From: Shewanella sp. CG12_big_fil_rev_8_21_14_0_65_47_15
GTDB taxonomy: Bacteria > Pseudomonadota > Gammaproteobacteria > Enterobacterales > Shewanellaceae
Assembly (NCBI RefSeq): GCF_002783505.1
Contig: NZ_PFGL01000020.1
Location: 1 to 51,112 of the forward strand
Direction: 5' to 3'
Length of the DNA: 51,112 bases
The position numbers and the translations under genes are program-made. Positions 10,100 through 18,862 of the stretch are shown one piece after another; position 1 is the first letter of the stretch, and every line of letters starts with the position of its first letter. A model generated the notes under the pieces. It worked only from the letters and a program-made list of their open reading frames with translations, ran no database searches and had not been told where the DNA came from.

Positions 10100-10402
10100 A
10101 TGCAACCCTATGTTTACATTATGGCTAGCCAATTTAATGGTACTTTATATATTGGTGTAACAAGTCATCTAGAGCAGCGGATATGGCAGCATAAAAACGC
10201 CATTATTGATGGATTTACCCATAAATATAAAGTTGATCAGTTAGTGTACTTCGAATCTCATCAATCTATGTATGAGGCTATCACTAGAGAAAAACAGCTG
10301 AAAAAATGGCGTCGTGAATGGAAAATTGAGCTGATTAATTCACAAAATCCAACGTGGCAAGATTTATGGTACACGGTAATTGCTGGATCCCCGCATCGAT
10401 AA
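10100..10402 (+). CDS. Single-domain GIY-YIG nuclease
   Basis: The 100-aa protein is a complete GIY-YIG domain of the small COG2827/YhbQ-like type: YVYIM near the N-terminus, LYIGVTS, an Arg in the EQRIWQHK helix, the catalytic Glu region AITREKQLKKW, and a closing NPTW. A Shine-Dalgarno AAGGA lies six to seven bases before the ATG. The final residues (IAGSPHR) and the stop are encoded by the start of an inverted palindromic repeat unit at 10384. Another unit ends 60 bases before the start, so the gene sits between oppositely oriented copies. Function is unknown; DNA cleavage at or near the repeats is an attractive but untested idea. Confidence 0.85.
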   Translation: MQPYVYIMASQFNGTLYIGVTSHLEQRIWQHKNAIIDGFTHKYKVDQLVYFESHQSMYEAITREKQLKKWRREWKIELINSQNPTWQDLWYTVIAGSPHR

Positions 10403-10625
10403 CTGCTCCTGCGTTATTCTACCTCCTGCATCCATGCAGTCGTCCGCGAGGATGACTGTGTAAAGGGGGGAGGATGACGGTGTGAAAGCGAGGATGACAG
10501 CCTAAGAGTGGCTAGGATGACAACGTAACAGCAATCGGCTTTTTCCGTAATCCGTCCTCCGTCAGCGAAGCGTTCCGTCAACTGTGAACTACGCGTTCTG
10601 TTATCTAGGAAGGTTATTTCACAAC
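10384..10625. repeat. Interrupted and decayed palindromic repeats right of the GIY-YIG gene (copy C)
   Basis: The palindromic unit is split: its left half TGGATCCCCGC is at 10384-10394 and its right half CGCGAGGATGAC at 10445-10456, with about 50 foreign bases between them. These bases include the perfect palindrome CTGCATCCATGCAG. Three further half-units containing AGGATGAC follow up to about 10520. From 10540 the sequence CCGTAATCCGTC...GCGAAGCGTTCCGTCA...TTCTGTTATCTAG matches parts of 9730-9800 and 13970-14030. Confidence 0.75.
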
Positions 10626-10627
10626 TT

Positions 10628-11254
10628 TTAGGGCGTCGCTTTGTTCCTGCTAAGGGTAATGCTGAGCCATTCGGTTGGGTTATCGCTTTTGAAATTGAGC
10701 GGTTCGCCATAGGGGCAGAGCAATAAATCGTAGCGTTCAAGCTCAGTTAAATGGCCATTCAGGTCCCATATAACGGGTTCTAAACACAAGAGTAATTGTA
10801 TTGGTGTGTTTTTGTTCTGTGTTGTGTCGAGCGGGTTTCTGCTTGAACCATAAATAAAAGTGTTGTTAATACAAATTTTTTCGATATTGGAGCTGTATCT
10901 GCTCCGTTTGGTCATTACATTGAAATCGAGAACTTGGCCATCCAGTAATTGGCTCTCAATTTGAGTTTCACCCTTAAAATTAAAAGGGGCATCATTGGGG
11001 GTTAATATGGCGCAGTTATTGTGACCCTCTCCTTGAATATACAGTTTAAGTCCTCCACCTTCGAGCAAGCATAGTTGTCTATCTATGCCGATAAATTGTG
11101 AGAAAGGGCCGCTACTCGAAACCCTGGCTATGCTTATCCGATAATCAAAATCAGATAAATCCGCATGGCTTGGGGAAATCAGTAATTGTTTGGTACTACC
11201 GCCGCCATTTTTCCATGGTGTTGATGGGCATTCTCGATAGCGGATAAGTTGCAT
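10628..11254 (-). CDS. HutD/Ves family cupin protein
   Basis: The product (208 aa from ATG 11254; a TTG at 11266 would overlap the upstream gene's stop) begins MQLIRYRECPSTPWKNGGGSTKQL, which carries the WKNGGG signature of the HutD/Ves family, followed by DFDYRISIARVSSSGPFSQF and a beta-rich cupin-like body. HutD is found with histidine-utilisation genes in some bacteria, and E. coli Ves responds to cold; neither has a settled biochemical role. No hut genes are nearby. It lies eight bases after the NlpE-like gene, so the two probably share a transcript. The 3' end runs up to repeat sequence. Confidence 0.85.
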   Translation of the reverse strand: MQLIRYRECPSTPWKNGGGSTKQLLISPSHADLSDFDYRISIARVSSSGPFSQFIGIDRQLCLLEGGGLKLYIQGEGHNNCAILTPNDAPFNFKGETQIESQLLDGQVLDFNVMTKRSRYSSNIEKICINNTFIYGSSRNPLDTTQNKNTPIQLLLCLEPVIWDLNGHLTELERYDLLLCPYGEPLNFKSDNPTEWLSITLSRNKATP

Positions 11255-11262
11255 GTTTTTTA

Positions 11263-11703
11263 TCAACCTTTCTTCTTCAACACATAATGCTCGGCAAGTT
11301 CGCCGGTAATGCGTTTGCCTTCAGTGTCTAGCATGATGAGTTGGTTTTCACCGACTAAATATTGGCTACCATCCGCTAGGGTGATATTGCGCCCTTGAGC
11401 ATCCCAAACTGCGGTGCCTGTTACTTTGAAAATCCGCTCATCTTTGCCTAAATAAACTGTCTTTAGCTCGAAGCTGTTATCTGCCAGCAGGCTGATATGG
11501 GTTTGGATCCCCTCACAGCTTGCACAGGGAAGGACGCCTTCATATTCACCGGGCCAGTCGAGTGCATTTTTGCTGGTATCGCCAAGGGGAATGCTCGAAG
11601 TTGTTTCGGTTTGTGCCGCTGCATTTTCGCTTGGCTGTGCGGGTTCTGAGCAGGCTGTGGTGAACAGGGCTAAAAGGGCGATTGTCAAGAGTGATTTGTT
11701 CAT
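11263..11703 (-). CDS. NlpE-like outer-membrane lipoprotein
   Basis: From ATG 11703 the product is 146 aa, with a lipoprotein signal ending LFTTAC (lipobox Cys about residue 18) and a Ser/Thr/Gln-rich linker. A single NlpE N-terminal-type beta-barrel domain follows, with WPGEYEGVLPCASCEGI; the CxxC is the family's copper/redox motif. The C-terminal OB-fold of E. coli NlpE is missing, as in many non-enteric homologues. In E. coli NlpE signals surface contact and lipoprotein defects to Cpx; a similar role here is inference. The frame can be extended upstream to 11775, but the extra residues would precede the signal peptide. Confidence 0.82.
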   Translation of the reverse strand: MNKSLLTIALLALFTTACSEPAQPSENAAAQTETTSSIPLGDTSKNALDWPGEYEGVLPCASCEGIQTHISLLADNSFELKTVYLGKDERIFKVTGTAVWDAQGRNITLADGSQYLVGENQLIMLDTEGKRITGELAEHYVLKKKG

Positions 11704-12119
11704 ACTCGATCCCATTAGTTGAATAAAACTTAGCATGTCAGTAGTTATCATACCTGGCAAGGCGTGTTGAACCAAACTTCTCTTATTATCATGTTATAAC
11801 AATGTGTTATTTGCATTTTGATTGTTTATTTCGCAGATAGAACTTACCCTTGGTGAAGATAAATTGTTGTAGTGATGGCAAGCTTTGGTTCTGATTTTCA
11901 CTCTTGCGGCTCATCATTTGGGGTGAATAATGGCACTTCACTCCTCGTTTCGCGATCACTCACTTACCAGAGCGAACAAAATTTAATCTCGAAACGTCAA
12001 CATGCCCTCGTCACTTTCTAGATTGAATCTATACTAAAATCTATCTCTTAGTGCTTGAGAGATGGGCTTGTGGTGTTATCGAAAAACAATACAGAATCTT
12101 TAGGTGGATCAATATCATT
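11704..12119. other. Divergent intergenic region between the NlpE-like gene and the sensor kinase gene
   Basis: These 416 bases must hold the promoters for both divergent units. I see no tRNA, no strong hairpin and no convincing operator. A frame upstream of the kinase opens at GTG 12051, but it adds a segment unlike the family and is taken as non-coding. Confidence 0.5.
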
Positions 12120-13487
12120 ATGACGCGCATGTTAGACAGCATTCTATTCGATGTAAGTCAGTCCCAGGTGATCGATCAGGGGGATTTAACACAGGCATCG
12201 CAGTTGATTGTGTCATCCGTCTGCAAGGGGCTTAACATTTCCCGTGCCGGGATCTGGCTGTGGAGTGAAGATCACCAAAGCATTCAGTGTTTTTTTCTGC
12301 TCGATAATGCGAATGCGCGCGCGCAGGAGCCATTAGCGATAACCCGTACCCAATATCCTCATTATTTCAGCTTGTTAGATAACGAACGCACTATCGTTGC
12401 TAATAACGCGCAAACGGATCTTGCCACCCACGAGTTTTTGACTGGATATCTACTGCCCAATCACATCACCTCAATGCTCGATAGCCCGATACGACGCAGT
12501 GGTAAGATGGTTGGAATTATTTGCTCTGAACATCGAGGTGAACCCCGTGAGTGGACTCGGGATGAAAAAGCATTTGCTTCCGCGCTAGCCGATTTGTTTG
12601 CGCGCGCAATGAGTGCTAAGGAAATTTTTGATTATCAACAACAATTAAAGGCAATCAATGCGGATCTTGAAAGCCAAGTTGAGCATAGAACAAAAGAATT
12701 AGAGGCGGCATTAGCTAACCTGAAATCGACCCAAAACCACCTCGTTGAGAACGAAAAAATGGCGGCACTCGGAAGCTTAGTCGCTGGGGTCGCCCATGAA
12801 GTCAATACGCCATTGGGGATTGCGGTAACGTCGGTAACCCATTGTTTAGATGAACTGGCATTATTGAAGAGATTTTTTGAGCGTAATGAGCTGGATGAAG
12901 ACAAGTTTTTAAGTTTTATCAATACTATGCAAGATGGTTTAGGGTTAATCGAACGTAATCTTTCGCGGGCGGCTGAGTTAGTGCACAACTTTAAACGTAC
13001 TGCGGCCGATCAGTCCGTTCTGGAGCGTGAACGCTTTAATCTAAAGACCTATATATTCCAGATTTTTAGCTCGTTAAGGCCTTTAATGCGTAAGAAAAAT
13101 ATCACCTTAACCGTTGAGTTGGATGACAATATTTTTATCGATTCTTATCCCGGTGCGATTGCCCAAATATTTACTAACTTAGTGGCGAATAGTTTTCGCC
13201 ATGGTTTTCCTGACGATTTTTCGGGAGATAAAGCAATCACTATTCGGGTTGACAAACTCAATGAGCAAATTCGAATGATGTATCAGGATAACGGTGTGGG
13301 TATGTCCGATGAGGTTAAGGCGAAGGCGTTTGAGCCCTTTTTTACTACCGCGCGCAAGGACGGCGGCACTGGGCTTGGTATGTCCATTATTTATAATCTG
13401 GTGACGCAGAAATTAAATGGCAGTATTTTGCTGACTTCCCACCCAAACCAAGGCGTAAAAGTCGAAATTCAGATCCCCGAGCGGTAA
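12120..13487 (+). CDS. Soluble GAF-domain sensor histidine kinase (orphan)
   Basis: From ATG 12120 (AGGTGG about 12 bases upstream) the product is 455 aa. Residues about 20-170 form a GAF sensor domain and about 185-225 a coiled coil rich in Glu and Lys. The H-box AHEVNTPLG puts the phospho-accepting His near residue 226. The ATPase domain has N-box [12 protein letters not shown]1 DNGVGMS, F-box EPFFTT and G2 GGTGLGMSI. No transmembrane segment is visible, so it is probably cytosolic. HEVNTP kinases often act with soluble regulators, but no response-regulator gene is adjacent, and the partner and ligand are unknown. It lies inside the segment that separates rmlB from rmlAC. Confidence 0.9.
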   Translation: MTRMLDSILFDVSQSQVIDQGDLTQASQLIVSSVCKGLNISRAGIWLWSEDHQSIQCFFLLDNANARAQEPLAITRTQYPHYFSLLDNERTIVANNAQTDLATHEFLTGYLLPNHITSMLDSPIRRSGKMVGIICSEHRGEPREWTRDEKAFASALADLFARAMSAKEIFDYQQQLKAINADLESQVEHRTKELEAALANLKSTQNHLVENEKMAALGSLVAGVAHEVNTPLGIAVTSVTHCLDELALLKRFFERNELDEDKFLSFINTMQDGLGLIERNLSRAAELVHNFKRTAADQSVLERERFNLKTYIFQIFSSLRPLMRKKNITLTVELDDNIFIDSYPGAIAQIFTNLVANSFRHGFPDDFSGDKAITIRVDKLNEQIRMMYQDNGVGMSDEVKAKAFEPFFTTARKDGGTGLGMSIIYNLVTQKLNGSILLTSHPNQGVKVEIQIPER

Positions 13488-13494
13488 ATAGGAC

Positions 13495-14060
13495 GCTCGC
13501 AGGCTTGCTCTAGAACGTCGCTGCGTGGCTCTAGGCTCTAGACTCTAGACTCTAGCAGCGAAGCGCTCTAGTTTCTACGAACGCCGCTTTGCGGCTACGG
13601 AACGTCACTGCGTGACTGACGGTTTACAGCAAGAGCCTCGCCCTGACTGTGAGTGAGCTTGCGAGCGTTCGGTAATCCGTCAATCGTAAACGAAGTGTTC
13701 TGTTATCTAGAGGGCAGCCGCTTTTCTCCTTGTTATTCCCACTCTTTTCGTCATTCCCGCGAAGGCGGGAATCCAATCCCCTTTGTCATTCCCGCGAACG
13801 CGGGAATCCATACTAACGTCTTTTGGTGGTTGAAAGCCTAGTGACTTAGATCCAAGAGCTGGATCCCCGCATGCGCGAGGATGACGGTTGTTCCAGCTAG
13901 CCGCATTCCAGCTAGCGCGATGGATCCCCGCATTCGCGAGGATGACGGCGCAAGAGTAAAGTGCTTCGCTTCTTCCGTCAGCGCAGCGTTCCGTTCACCG
14001 TAAACGAAGTGTTCTGTCATCTAGGGCGTTGCTTCGCAACTTCTAGAACCTCGCAGGCCT
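13495..14060. repeat. Repeat mosaic upstream of rmlA (copies B and D)
   Basis: No gene is supported in this stretch. The part from 13560 to about 13860 is a diverged direct copy of 9640-9940 and shares the long blocks listed for copy A. Palindromic units are at 13749-13775 and 13784-13810 (forward) and at 13860-13886 and 13921-13947 (inverted). The left end has CTCTAGA/CTAGGCTCTAG repeats. From 13965 to 14050, CCGTCAGCGCAGCGTTCCGTT and GTGTTCTGTCATCTAGGGCG match 10550-10610. Short open frames across the units are by-products of the repeats. Confidence 0.85.
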
Positions 14061-14090
14061 TCGACCGTCCTGCTTTTCCTTGCGTTTGTA

Positions 14091-14099
14091 TGCTACAAT
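14091..14099 (+). promoter_or_regulatory. Possible extended -10 promoter element for rmlA
   Basis: TGC-TACAAT resembles an extended -10 (TGn plus a five of six match to TATAAT), 40 bases before the rmlA start and just past the repeat mosaic. There is no good -35 at the proper distance. It suggests rmlAC has its own promoter rather than relying on readthrough from rmlB. Confidence 0.4.
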
Positions 14100-14138
14100 C
14101 CTTGCACTTTAATTGAGCCACTAATCCTAGATATATCA

Positions 14139-15029
14139 ATGAGAAAAGGCATTTTACTGGCGGGAGGCACTGGCTCTCGACTCTATCCTATGACGCAGGT
14201 GGTGTGTAAGCAACTGCTGCCAATCTATGATAAACCTATGATTTATTATCCCCTTGTCACCCTAATGCAGGCTGGCATTCGGGAGATACTGATCATTTGT
14301 ACTCCCCATGATTTACCGCTTTTTCGTGCCCTGTTAGGGGATGGCGCTCGTTGGGGGATTCGGCTCGAGTATGCCGAGCAGTCGTCGCCAAAGGGGTTGG
14401 CTGAGGCATTAATCATTGCCGAGTCCTTTTTAGCCGGGGATGCATGTGCACTCATCTTAGGTGATAACTTATTTTATGGTCAGCATCTTAGCGCAAACCT
14501 ACAGAAAGCATTACAAATACAATCGGGGGCGACTGTTTTTGGCTATCATGTGGCCAATCCTAATGTCTATGGTGTGGTTGAATTTGATGACTCAGGAAAG
14601 GCTATTTCAATCGAAGAGAAACCCTTAGCGGCGCGGTCTTCCTATGCGATTCCCGGATTGTATTTTTTTGATAGTCGAGCCTGTGATTTTGCTAAGAGTG
14701 TGCATCCTTCGGCGCGGGGAGAGTTGGAGATTGTCGATGTGATCAGCCGTTATTTGAGTTTAGGTGAGCTACAGGTTGAGATTATGGGGCGAGGAACCGC
14801 CTGGCTTGATACTGGGACGCCCGACGCTATGGCAGAGGCAACACAGTTTGTTGCCGCGATTGAAAAACGGCAAGGGCTCAAAATCAATTGCCCTGAAGAA
14901 ACAGCATTCTATCTAGGCTGGATTGATGCTGTACAGCTACAAGCCTTGGCGCAACCTTTATTGAAAAGTGGTTATGGTGAGTATTTGTTAGGACTGCTTA
15001 ATAAACAGGTATTTAATGAAGTGTATTGA
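14139..15029 (+). CDS. rmlA: Glucose-1-phosphate thymidylyltransferase RmlA
   Basis: RmlA joins dTTP and glucose-1-phosphate to make dTDP-glucose, the first and feedback-controlled step of dTDP-L-rhamnose synthesis. The 296-aa protein shows the nucleotidyltransferase signature [16 protein letters not shown] and [15 protein letters not shown], the [13 protein letters not shown] segment, the metal-binding [10 protein letters not shown], and the [11 protein letters not shown] motif near residue 230. Length is typical (about 290). The rmlC start lies inside its last 14 bases, so they are cotranslated. No strong Shine-Dalgarno precedes the ATG. Confidence 0.96.
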   Translation: MRKGILLAGGTGSRLYPMTQVVCKQLLPIYDKPMIYYPLVTLMQAGIREILIICTPHDLPLFRALLGDGARWGIRLEYAEQSSPKGLAEALIIAESFLAGDACALILGDNLFYGQHLSANLQKALQIQSGATVFGYHVANPNVYGVVEFDDSGKAISIEEKPLAARSSYAIPGLYFFDSRACDFAKSVHPSARGELEIVDVISRYLSLGELQVEIMGRGTAWLDTGTPDAMAEATQFVAAIEKRQGLKINCPEETAFYLGWIDAVQLQALAQPLLKSGYGEYLLGLLNKQVFNEVY

Positions 15030-15555
15030 AACTGAGTTAGCTGAGGTGCTGGTATTTGAGCCCCAGGTATTTGGTGATGAACGCGGCTTTTTTATGGAAA
15101 CCTTTAGGCAATCCTATTTTGATGATTGCCTTGCCAATCGAGGACTCTCTGCCGCTGTTTTTGTACAGGAGAATCACAGCCGCTCGCAGCAAAATGTCCT
15201 GCGGGGATTACATTATCAATTGCAGCAACCCCAGGGAAAGCTTGTGCGAGTGTGTGCGGGAAGTATTTTCGATGTTGCGGTGGATATTCGTAAAAATTCA
15301 TCGACCTATGGGAAATGGGTCGGTCGGATATTATCGGCCGATAATCACTTGCAGATGTGGATCCCACCCGGGTTTGCCCACGGTTTTTACGTGCTGAGTG
15401 ATTATGCCGATGTGATTTACCGTTGCACCGATTATTACGCGCCGCAGGATGAATATGTGCTTGCTTGGGACCATGCCGACTTCGCCATCGATTGGCCCTT
15501 GATAGCCGCACCGATTTTATCCACGCGGGACAGTGTCGCCAGCGCCGGCATTTAA
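15016..15555 (+). CDS. rmlC: dTDP-4-dehydrorhamnose 3,5-epimerase RmlC
   Basis: This cupin enzyme epimerises C3 and C5 of dTDP-4-keto-6-deoxyglucose. The 179-aa protein has [11 protein letters not shown], the substrate-binding [18 protein letters not shown] with the catalytic His, [20 protein letters not shown], the [13 protein letters not shown] segment and the active-site Tyr of [11 protein letters not shown]. It overlaps rmlA by 14 bases and ends at a shared bidirectional terminator. The last pathway enzyme, RmlD, is not encoded in the window. Confidence 0.96.
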   Translation: MKCIETELAEVLVFEPQVFGDERGFFMETFRQSYFDDCLANRGLSAAVFVQENHSRSQQNVLRGLHYQLQQPQGKLVRVCAGSIFDVAVDIRKNSSTYGKWVGRILSADNHLQMWIPPGFAHGFYVLSDYADVIYRCTDYYAPQDEYVLAWDHADFAIDWPLIAAPILSTRDSVASAGI

Positions 15556-15635
15556 TGCAGGCGCGGCATTAACTTATTATTCATCGCTATTCATTGTGAG
15601 TTTGTGATTTTTAATTTCTGTTAGGGGCGAAAAAC

Positions 15636-15666
15636 AAAACGGGCAAGATAATTCTTGCCCGTTTTT
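15636..15666. terminator. Bidirectional terminator between rmlC and yjbH
   Basis: AAAACGGGCAAG and CTTGCCCGTTTT form a 12-bp perfect stem with a six-base loop, flanked by A and T runs, between two convergent genes. It can stop transcripts from both sides. Confidence 0.9.
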
Positions 15667-15685
15667 CGTTTTAGCTGGTTACTCG

Positions 15686-18067
15686 CTATTTTGCTGGTTC
15701 AACACTTGGTCTGGTATACCAGGGCGCGCGTGCGTCAGTGACATCAAATAAGTTGTACTTACGACCGAGCATTTGACCACCGTCACGGGTTAGCGGCACC
15801 CACGATAGGAAGGCGCGGCTGTGGGTCGACTTGATGGTCATCAGATCGAATGGCACTGAAATATAGAAACCTTTGGTAAAGCTACCCTCGCCATATTCTT
15901 CCGCCGACAGGTTAGTCTTAGTGGCAAATGCGCCGACAATCACACCGCTATCAAACTGCTTAGACAAATCGACAGTCACACCTTTATCTTCGGCGAGATA
16001 TTTGCCCGCACTCACCTTTAACAGGGTGCTTGGGAACCATTCGGGTTGGTAATAGGCCGTTACATGCCCCGTAACGACACCCGTTTGTACGCGATAGGGG
16101 CGATTGGTTATAGGGTCAAATTGATGCTCTTCCTCGAAGAAGCCAAGCATACTATCGGGATCACGCTGTTTAGCATAGTTAACATCAAATCCGAAGGCCC
16201 ATTGGCTATTGAGTGGGCGATACATAAACTCAGTTCCCACACCGCCATACATCATTTCTAGATAGCCACCATAGGCTTGGTAGGAGATATTTTCGCTAAG
16301 ATTATCCATCCAAGTCAGTTGCAGGTTATTGATCCGCACAGGATTGTCATGAACATATTGGCGGATCAAGGTGCGGACACGTTTTAAGTCTGTGCCATCG
16401 GGTGGCACATCGTAGAGAAACTTATCGTAGTTATCATAGAGGTTAAGATAAATAGAGCCTGCAAACTCAAAGTTATCGGTAAATCGATAACTCGCCGTGC
16501 CTGTCATCCCAATATTAAACATGTAGAAGCCTTCGGAGCCGCCAAAGGATTGCACCATAGTTGGGGAAATATCGAAACCTAAGTTATCTAACCAATCTTT
16601 ATCTGTGCTGGTCACCAGTTGTCCCTGCGGCAAGCTTGGGACACTCACTTGGCTCGAATCCGTCATTTTGGCATTGAGGTAACCATAGCTTGCGATGCTG
16701 GCAAATTTTTGTGCATCGATGCGTGTTTCGGTCATCGGTTGGTTATAGTGGGTCTCGATTAAACGATATTCTTTAATGCGAGTGATATCGGTATTGTTCG
16801 CTAGGATAGTGGCCGCCCTGTGATGGGCTTCGTTTCTATCTCTAAATCGAGTCTGCTCACCAATCACAGTAATACTGTCGGTATCGAGATAAATTTTGGC
16901 ATTATAGTAACCTGCAATCTCTCCCAGTTGCTGCGCCACTTTTGTCCAATCGACTGTGTTTGCGACGATTTGAGGCTGTATCGAGACCTCTGCAGTGGCA
17001 ACTTCCGAGGTAACTTCCTTAGTAACTTCAGCGGCAATTTGAGCTGTGGGTTCTACTTTAGTGCTCGTTACTGTACTGGCCGAAGACGGCGCGGCACTGC
17101 TTTGCTCTGAATTGGTTGATACCTGTGTTAAAGGTGCCGCGGGCAGGGGCTGATATTTAGCCGCCGCAGGGTCGAGTTTAATTTGCGTTAAAGTATTAAA
17201 ATTGGTTTGCAAACTAAAGCCTAAGGTCCAAGTATTACCGCGCTCATAGCTTAAGTGCAGATCCCCCCAATCACCAAAGCGGTATAGCATGCCATAGTTA
17301 AACTTGCTGTCCTGTGGCATGGGGATATCACCACGTACAACGGGGAAGTCGGATTGATAGTCGTTGCCGTCGTATTCCACTTTTAACCGTAGGGGGTCCC
17401 AAGGGGTTTGATATTCAACTCCACCAAAAAGTGCCGCACAGCCCTTAAACCAGCGCTGGTAGTCAACAGTGCCACCTTTGCCACCATAGGAGGTGTCCCT
17501 GTCGCAGTTGTAGTTGAGATCTTTTTTATCCTGGGTGAGGTTGCCGCTATTACCTATATAGCCCCAACCTATGCCTAAGGTAAAATCTAATGGACCAACC
17601 CTTTTTGTCGCAGCAATAAATTCGCCATCAAATAAGCCTGTACCACCAAAGTCCCGTACACCTATGGAGGTTTCGGGTAGCCAATTCGTTTCTTCAAGCA
17701 GGCGAACTTTAAAGTCGATACCTTTATCTGTGTATTTAGTGTTACCACTAAAACTAGGGTCATTGCTGTATAACAGATCTTGCACTTGGGTGTATCGCAC
17801 CGTGGTTTCAAACCAAGGGAATAACTGTACCGATGCACTAAAGTGCTGATAGTCATCGTTATAGCTAGTGGCGAAATTAAACTCGCCCTCGGGAGCCATG
17901 CGTCCCGTGGGCATTTGCATTAGACCCACACCACCAAAATCAGATTGTGATGGTAACAGTTGGGGGGATGAAAATTCATCGGCGACGGCATTGAATAGGG
18001 GTAAGAGCGCCAGTGACAGTGCGGATAAACGGCCTAAGCGATGGATTGAAGGGGGAGAAATTTTCAT
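15686..18067 (-). CDS. yjbH: YjbH-type outer-membrane exopolysaccharide protein
   Basis: The 793-aa product begins with a signal peptide (LSALSLALLPLFNAVADEF). The family's start of the mature region follows, with DFGGVGLMQMPTGRMAPEGEF and FSASVQLFPWFETTVRYT, and a long beta-rich body typical of an outer-membrane barrel. Near residues 310-360 is a Ser/Thr/Val-rich linker. A GfcD/YjbH role in export or assembly of an exopolysaccharide is family knowledge; the polymer is unknown. It is the last gene of yjbEFGH, and its ATG shares one base with the yjbG stop (TAATG). Confidence 0.9.
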   Translation of the reverse strand: MKISPPSIHRLGRLSALSLALLPLFNAVADEFSSPQLLPSQSDFGGVGLMQMPTGRMAPEGEFNFATSYNDDYQHFSASVQLFPWFETTVRYTQVQDLLYSNDPSFSGNTKYTDKGIDFKVRLLEETNWLPETSIGVRDFGGTGLFDGEFIAATKRVGPLDFTLGIGWGYIGNSGNLTQDKKDLNYNCDRDTSYGGKGGTVDYQRWFKGCAALFGGVEYQTPWDPLRLKVEYDGNDYQSDFPVVRGDIPMPQDSKFNYGMLYRFGDWGDLHLSYERGNTWTLGFSLQTNFNTLTQIKLDPAAAKYQPLPAAPLTQVSTNSEQSSAAPSSASTVTSTKVEPTAQIAAEVTKEVTSEVATAEVSIQPQIVANTVDWTKVAQQLGEIAGYYNAKIYLDTDSITVIGEQTRFRDRNEAHHRAATILANNTDITRIKEYRLIETHYNQPMTETRIDAQKFASIASYGYLNAKMTDSSQVSVPSLPQGQLVTSTDKDWLDNLGFDISPTMVQSFGGSEGFYMFNIGMTGTASYRFTDNFEFAGSIYLNLYDNYDKFLYDVPPDGTDLKRVRTLIRQYVHDNPVRINNLQLTWMDNLSENISYQAYGGYLEMMYGGVGTEFMYRPLNSQWAFGFDVNYAKQRDPDSMLGFFEEEHQFDPITNRPYRVQTGVVTGHVTAYYQPEWFPSTLLKVSAGKYLAEDKGVTVDLSKQFDSGVIVGAFATKTNLSAEEYGEGSFTKGFYISVPFDLMTIKSTHSRAFLSWVPLTRDGGQMLGRKYNLFDVTDARAPWYTRPSVEPAK

Positions 18068-18852
18068 TACAGAGCCCGATTCCTGAGTAATTCAACGATG
18101 TTTGCATTTAGATCAGAGTAATCATCAAAAAGGCTTGAAAACTCAGCAAAAAGTGTTGCTCCAGGAGCGACATCCTGAACTTGATGATTCCAATAGGCGA
18201 TAGGTTGTTTTATCGCTTTGCCATCGGGTTGAATGATCCAGACGAAACTATTTTCGACATTATCCAATAAGCCCGCTTGCTTAAGGTATTCTCGGCTGTC
18301 CATTTGGCTCTGCCATGCCATATTGCCAGTTTGAGCGACAGCGCCAACGACTGTCACTGTGGTTGGACGTGGAGGTAACACTAACAAAAAACGACCATCG
18401 AGGAGTGAATTATAGGCATCCGTGATCCGAACAAGATCCATATCCAAAGGCTGTATAACGCGCTGACCAAGTTTTATTTGGCGTAAAAATTGGGCTAATT
18501 GTGCCAGTTTTGCAATATAGCTGCTGTTATCTGCTTTTTGTCCCATGTCGGCTAATTGACTAAGCACTTGCTGGCGCTTAGCTTCTAAGGCTGCGGTATG
18601 TTGAATATCGAGTAGGGCTGCACCTAACCAATAGATTGGCTCTACCTCATCGTTAGTGTTTTTGTTATAGAGAGGCAGTTGTACTAAGCCGTCCTGCAGT
18701 GCTTGTCTGATCCGGATTGCGCTGGGATAGGTGATTTGTACCTGGGCATCTTTGCTCGAAGACGTCGCGACAAATAGCTGAGTTTCTGCTTGAGCCGTCG
18801 ATAAAAAAAGCGTACTAGCGAGCAGTGCCAGAGGGGTTAAATAGGATCTCAT
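18067..18852 (-). CDS. yjbG: GfcC/YjbG family periplasmic protein
   Basis: The 261-aa product has a signal peptide (LALLASTLFLSTAQA) followed by a GfcC-type region with two ubiquitin-like beta-grasp folds. Visible elements are IRIRQALQDGLVQLPLYN, VLPPRPTTVTVVGAVAQ, which resembles the SLBB/beta-grasp part of capsule-export proteins, and WIQPDGKAIKQPIAYWN near the C-terminus. In E. coli the homologues GfcC and YjbG are periplasmic partners in capsule or EPS assembly. It is 10 bases after yjbF and overlaps yjbH by one base. Confidence 0.9.
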   Translation of the reverse strand: MRSYLTPLALLASTLFLSTAQAETQLFVATSSSKDAQVQITYPSAIRIRQALQDGLVQLPLYNKNTNDEVEPIYWLGAALLDIQHTAALEAKRQQVLSQLADMGQKADNSSYIAKLAQLAQFLRQIKLGQRVIQPLDMDLVRITDAYNSLLDGRFLLVLPPRPTTVTVVGAVAQTGNMAWQSQMDSREYLKQAGLLDNVENSFVWIIQPDGKAIKQPIAYWNHQVQDVAPGATLFAEFSSLFDDYSDLNANIVELLRNRAL

Positions 18853-18862
18853 AATGGCTCCA

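Noticed and set aside
10414..10740. 108-codon minus-strand frame over the right-hand repeats
   Set aside because: It overlaps the hutD-family gene in another frame and is mostly repeat-derived.
13653..14020. Short open frames of 60-62 codons across the repeat mosaic
   Set aside because: They translate palindromic repeat units (SFRHSREGGNP and similar), overlap on both strands and lack ribosome-binding sites. The same frames arise at every copy.
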